Below, piece after piece: positions 60,838-64,000 of a stretch of DNA of 64,000 nucleotides (its first letter is position 1; each line of letters opens with the position of its first letter). The translations under genes were made by a program, and so were the position numbers. The stretch comes from Ruegeria sp. AD91A (lineage in GTDB: Bacteria; Pseudomonadota; Alphaproteobacteria; Rhodobacterales; Rhodobacteraceae), in the NCBI RefSeq assembly GCF_003443535.1, contig NZ_CP031946.1:558001-622000 (forward strand), written 5' to 3'. The notes below the pieces were generated by a model. That model was not told where the DNA came from. It did not search any database and saw only the letters and a program-made list of their open reading frames with translations.

Positions 60838-61734
60838 TCAGTTGTCTAAGCCCTTGTTGACGAACAGCCGGTTGGCTTCTGCTGCTTCCGTGAAGCCTTC
60901 CGCATTACTGCTATCAGCTTCAATCGCTGTAGCCAGCGCCGTCGCTGCCGTGCCAGTCGTAAAGATTGAAGCGATGCGTGTGGTGCCGCCGAAAAGGCCT
61001 TTTTGTGCATCGGCATTATTGTAGGTCAGATCAAATGTTGAGACTAAACTGACCGCTTCGTCGGTGGGCCGTCTGTTGTTATTACGAGATTTAGGTGGGA
61101 CAAGTGTTGTGACACGCCGCTGTACACCCGCGTTCACTTCTACTGGAAGAGCTTTGGCCGGGTCTGAGCGCAGGGCGATATTCACGCCGCTGCGTTCGCC
61201 ATAGACCAAGGCACGGTCCTGAACTTCGGTGCAGTTTGAGAGGCAAAAGCTGCATAGCGACAGAATGAGAAAAGCGATTTTGGATTTGCATATTTTACCC
61301 ATTGTCAATTTCTCCTGCAGACTGATTTCCGTTTCCGTTCCTGTTTTCGTCTTCACCGCAGGTCGCGAGTCTGGCGGCACCACTTGTTTTTTTCCACTTC
61401 CGAGTTTTGCGGCAAGCTTGTTAGCGGCTTCGCCGGTAGAGATCACATCCGAATAACGGGTCAGGAAAATACTTTTGGTTTCCATTCGCGTGCAGCCGAA
61501 GACCGCCATGGCTTCGCGTTTGGTTCGCGGGTTGCCGTCGGAGTCGGTCCCGCCGGGTTCGATCACCGGAACAAGCGCGGCGAAATCGCGGTCGAAGCCG
61601 ATCACAACTTGGCCTTGCTGCCGATTGGCACTGACTGCAGCATTGACGCCGACGACGGTATCATGTGCGACATAGAGCTGGTCGCCGCAGGCGCACAGGC
61701 CGCATACTCCTAATATTGGTAATCTTCCTTTCAC
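60838..61734 (-). CDS. Duplicated-domain lipoprotein with an internal second start
   Basis: A 298-residue frame made of two like halves. The first starts at a GTG (61734; AAGGAG site ahead; GTGA overlap with the upstream gene) with a lipobox-like GLCAC then LYVAHDTVVGVNAAVSANRQQ. The second half repeats the pattern (LVYGERSGVNIALRSDPAKA; both halves go on to LVP then a TG-A-A turn, STGEAANKLA and TTGTAATALA). The second begins at Met145 (ATG 61302) with an AGGAGA site eight bases upstream and its own signal/lipobox FLILSLCSFCLSNC. Either a fused duplication or two proteins from one frame. The family is unknown to me. Confidence 0.6.
   Translation of the reverse strand: MKGRLPILGVCGLCACGDQLYVAHDTVVGVNAAVSANRQQGQVVIGFDRDFAALVPVIEPGGTDSDGNPRTKREAMAVFGCTRMETKSIFLTRYSDVISTGEAANKLAAKLGSGKKQVVPPDSRPAVKTKTGTETEISLQEKLTMGKICKSKIAFLILSLCSFCLSNCTEVQDRALVYGERSGVNIALRSDPAKALPVEVNAGVQRRVTTLVPPKSRNNNRRPTDEAVSLVSTFDLTYNNADAQKGLFGGTTRIASIFTTGTAATALATAIEADSSNAEGFTEAAEANRLFVNKGLDN
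61300..61319 (-). promoter_or_regulatory. Internal ribosome binding site and start in lipoprotein frame
   Basis: CAGGAGAAATTGACAATG on the minus strand: a Shine-Dalgarno AGGAGA eight bases before an in-frame ATG (61302) which opens a second lipoprotein signal peptide. It supports translation of the distal half alone. Confidence 0.6.
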
Positions 61735-62123
61735 GTTCGCGTCTCCTTCTCACATGAGGTTTCATCAAGCTGGTCAACTCTGGTCGAGGACAGGTCATCG
61801 AGATCCAGATACAGACTGCGTGCGATCTCGGCGTCTTTCGGGATATCCGCCAAAACAGCGGCCTGATGGCGACCGAGGGTCAGACCGCTCCATCTTCGGC
61901 CAAAGGCAATCTCCAGCCCTGTCGTGTCTGTCACCGATGCCGCAAGAGTTTGGTTGTTGATCAGCGCCTGACGGCCTGTCAGCTTTGTCGGTTCATCTTC
62001 GCAGTTTCCGGCAAACACCAGAATCTCGTGATAGATGCCGAAACTGAAGATTGCGGTGCCTTGCACTGTGGCGACATGTAGTCCGCGGCCGCGTAACTCG
62101 TGCACAACTGCATTGCCAGTCAC
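61731..62123 (-). CDS. Hypothetical protein upstream of duplicated lipoprotein
   Basis: A 130-residue frame with no signal peptide or clear family. It has a hydrophobic middle (VQGTAIFSFGIYHEILVFAG) and a charged end (SLYLDLDDLSSTRVDQLDETSCEKETRT). Its stop overlaps the start of the lipoprotein frame (GTGA), which argues that it is a real gene and belongs to the same operon. I do not recognise it. An in-frame start further down cannot be excluded. Confidence 0.5.
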   Translation of the reverse strand: MTGNAVVHELRGRGLHVATVQGTAIFSFGIYHEILVFAGNCEDEPTKLTGRQALINNQTLAASVTDTTGLEIAFGRRWSGLTLGRHQAAVLADIPKDAEIARSLYLDLDDLSSTRVDQLDETSCEKETRT

Positions 62124-62566
62124 GATGGCGGCTTAGGATGAAGTGCCGAAACCGCTATACGAGCACCCCGCAAGCGAGGCGCAGATCAATGGCGCAACTG
62201 GCAATATATTTCTCGAAAACGTCAATCAATGAACCTTAAAACACTGCTTCTTATTCTGATCGGAAGTTTCCCTACGTCAACTCGTGGGCATGCGAATACT
62301 GTTGAAGCGTTCCGAGACATTGTGGGGCTTTGTTTTTCGGGTTCGTCCCTTTTGTCAGGGGCGTGTTTTTCGGTGCCGGTGATCATCACGCAAGCGCGTA
62401 ACTGCGCCAATTTTCAGCGTTTTCGCTCTGAGGGCGTGACAGCCCCTGTTCTGCGCGCTAGCATTCATGTGTGTGCATCTTTCAGCACATGCATTGTTTG
62501 CGCGCGGTCAAGCCGCGCCTGGATTTTGAACGGATTATAACAGGGCCATCGTGGGGAGCGGACTGG
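62124..62566. other. Intergenic region before desaturase gene
   Basis: About 440 bases with no supported gene. A 103-codon frame at 62229-62540 (plus) starts with a signal-like MNLKTLLLILIGSF but is unrecognised and overlaps the desaturase's upstream region; it may be chance. The stretch contains several short G/C and T-rich words such as GGGGCTTTGTTTTTCGG but no clear terminator pair. Confidence 0.4.
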
Positions 62567-63550
62567 ATGGATCTGAGAGAATACACAAGACACTATGCAG
62601 TTCAGGACAACAGATTGGCTGCACTGAGCTATTTTGGCACGTTTGCGGCGTATTTCGCATCGCTGGCTTTGGCGATCGTATTCGTGGATCGCTGGTACAT
62701 CATGATCCCGGCCGGGGTTGTCTTCGCTTTTTCGGCAGTACGCCTTTATGTGCTGCAACATGATTGCGGGCACCACTCCCTGTTTGAAACGCGAATGCAA
62801 AACGAATGGGCGGGGCATGGTCTGTCCCCCTTCACCTTTGCGCCGTTCGAGGTGATGAAGCAGAACCACAATCTGCACCATGCGGGCATCGGCAACCTTG
62901 AGCATCGCGAGACCGGCGAAATTCACACCATGACGTTGCGAGAATGGAATAACGCGGATTGGAAAACACGTTTGTTTTACAGGCTGTATCGCAACCCTTT
63001 CATTCTGGTTCCGGTCGGTGCCTTGTTCACATACTTCATTCGCTACCGCTGGCCCAAGAATACTGTGCGCTTCGGTGTCAAAGGCGTTTTGCTGCACAAT
63101 GCTTCGATCATTGTGTTTTTGGGCCTGTTATATCTGATCGCGGGCATGACCGGTATTTGGGTCTGGTTGGTGTTTTCGTTTCTGGGCGGAATGCTGGGTG
63201 TGTTCCTTGTGTATCTGCAACACAACTTTGAAGACACCTATTGGGATCGCCGTCCTGACCTGAACCCGCAGACTGCGGCGCTACATGGGTCTTCCGCGCT
63301 GGATTTCGGATGGTGGTTCGATACCGCCGTAGCCTGCATCACGCTACATGACATCCACCACTTCAATGCACGTATCCCCTCGTATCGGTTGCGGGCCTGC
63401 CACTATAACCTGCCGCCTGAATTCACCCCTCGTCGGATCAAATTTCCCGAGGCAGTAGCGGCTTTGAACCTCAAGCTTTGGGATGAGGATGGGAAACGCC
63501 TCGTGCCATTCCCGAAAAATGACCAAACCGCTGGGCTGGCGCATAGCTGA
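62567..63550 (+). CDS. Fatty acid desaturase family protein
   Basis: A 327-residue membrane di-iron desaturase. The three histidine boxes are HDCGHHS (residues 65-71), HNLHH and HDIHHFN. Membrane segments lie near LSYFGTFAAYFASLALAIVF, IMIPAGVVFAFSAVRLYVLQH and IVFLGLLYLIAGMTGIWVWLVFSFLGGMLGVFLVYLQH. The start at 62567 follows a GGGGAG site; the longer frame adds 32 residues of unlike sequence. It acts on fatty acyl chains of membrane lipids or on carotenoid/other lipids; the exact position of the double bond cannot be read. The next gene, for the HHH protein, starts 93 bases later. Confidence 0.86.
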   Translation: MDLREYTRHYAVQDNRLAALSYFGTFAAYFASLALAIVFVDRWYIMIPAGVVFAFSAVRLYVLQHDCGHHSLFETRMQNEWAGHGLSPFTFAPFEVMKQNHNLHHAGIGNLEHRETGEIHTMTLREWNNADWKTRLFYRLYRNPFILVPVGALFTYFIRYRWPKNTVRFGVKGVLLHNASIIVFLGLLYLIAGMTGIWVWLVFSFLGGMLGVFLVYLQHNFEDTYWDRRPDLNPQTAALHGSSALDFGWWFDTAVACITLHDIHHFNARIPSYRLRACHYNLPPEFTPRRIKFPEAVAALNLKLWDEDGKRLVPFPKNDQTAGLAHS

Positions 63551-63643
63551 GCCATCGGATCTGAGAAGGCAAGCGCTGAACTTGCGGATATGCATATCCA
63601 GTGTATATGCGATGAGGCAGGGCGATGGAGAAAGGACCCTTGG

Positions 63644-64000
63644 ATGACTGTAGTGACCGACGTTAAAGGTGTGGGAGAGGCGCTGAAAAAAGCCCTTGCT
63701 GCCAATGGCTTTAAGACCGCAGAAGCGATAGCGAAGGCGTCACCTGCAGATCTGGTCAAGGTTCCTCGGGTCGGTGAGAGCCGAGCCGCCGTATTGATCG
63801 AAGCCGCAAAAGCGGCAATAGCCGCAACGCCCCCTGCGGGAAAGACTGGGCGGCGCAAGGCACCGGCACGAAAGCCGGCGGCCCAGAAGCCAACAGCTGC
63901 AAAACCAGCTGCCCGGAAGCCGGCGACACGAAAAGCCGCCCCGCGCAAGACAGTGGCTGCTGTAGCGGCCGAAAAACGGGCTGAAGAAGCTGCACGCAAG
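63644..64000 (+). CDS. Helix-hairpin-helix protein with histone-H1-like tail, partial
   Basis: 119 codons are in view and the gene runs off the right edge. The N-terminal 60 residues are a helix-hairpin-helix domain (VGEALKKALAANGFKTAEAIAKASPADLVKVPRVGESRAAVLIEAAKAA) that binds DNA non-specifically. It is followed by a Lys/Ala/Pro-rich tail of repeated ARKPA/AAKPA units, like the tails of bacterial histone-H1-like proteins. A DNA-compacting or architectural role is likely. AAAGGA precedes the start by about 8 bases. Confidence 0.75.
   Translation, partial: MTVVTDVKGVGEALKKALAANGFKTAEAIAKASPADLVKVPRVGESRAAVLIEAAKAAIAATPPAGKTGRRKAPARKPAAQKPTAAKPAARKPATRKAAPRKTVAAVAAEKRAEEAARK

Noticed and set aside
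62229..62540. A 103-codon frame with a signal-like start before the desaturase
   Set aside because: Only the first 15 residues look meaningful; the remainder is unstructured, Cys/Arg-rich and overlaps the desaturase leader.

Overview
The window reads as a chromosomal segment of an alphaproteobacterium of the Rhodobacterales (Roseobacter/Ruegeria-like). This rests on gene families and neighbourhoods typical of that group: a phaZ/phaC/phaP/phaR block with CTGC-N3-GCAG operators, ccmI next to ruvX, a YfgM-like protein with bamB and der, heterotetrameric sarcosine oxidase (soxBDAG), thyX instead of thyA, and PuuA-type glutamine synthetases. It is gene dense and mostly GC-rich. I saw no rRNA, tRNA, CRISPR array or prophage.

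Layout. 0-2.3 kb: end of a DUF1194 gene, glyoxalase I, thyX and a cold-shock gene. 2.5-5.8 kb: an ArsC/Spx-like protein, a small membrane protein, and on the minus strand a four-gene operon bufA1 (DUF2282) - bufB (DUF692/MNIO) - bufC (DUF2063) - bufD (DoxX), the signature of a bufferin, a modified copper-binding peptide. 6-11.9 kb: thrS, three alpha/beta hydrolases, an M15-like protein and a GFA-like zinc protein. 11.9-16.4 kb: the polyhydroxyalkanoate locus, with phaZ divergent from phaC-phaP-phaR and three perfect PhaR-type sites. 16.5-22.7 kb: an AT-richer accessory stretch (LysR regulator, sulfatase with a variant active-site motif, DUF4345 protein, outer-membrane-like protein) ending in a broken transposase-like gene.

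22.8-28.9 kb: a minus-strand gamma-glutamyl-polyamine-type cluster (two PuuA-like ligases, a class I glutamine amidotransferase, a PuuB-like oxidase and a DegT-family aminotransferase), with the same 14-bp palindrome before both leading genes. 29-32.4 kb: a two-subunit molybdenum hydroxylase divergent from a TetR gene, with two identical-architecture operators between them. 32.5-38.5 kb: dusA, a TauE exporter, a 2OG-oxygenase-like gene, a tandem STAS-like protein, a DUF1289 protein, ruvX and ccmI. 38.6-44 kb: soxBDAG. 44-51.5 kb: a secreted protein, FkbM methyltransferase, sodB, a phosphoesterase, a host-attachment family protein, a LOG protein, a LysM protein and an ATM1-type ABC exporter. 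51.5-57 kb: a DUF2147 protein and an RND efflux pump. 57.2-60.8 kb: YfgM-like, bamB and der. 60.8-64 kb: an unknown lipoprotein pair, a fatty acid desaturase and the start of a helix-hairpin-helix protein with a histone-H1-like tail.

The most notable items are the bufferin operon with a hairpin between precursor and enzyme genes, several self-consistent local regulatory circuits (PhaR, polyamine, TetR/hydroxylase), the variant sulfatase beside a decayed transposase, and a duplicated in-frame lipoprotein gene with an internal ribosome binding site and second signal peptide. All functions are read from motifs and context; no database search was run.
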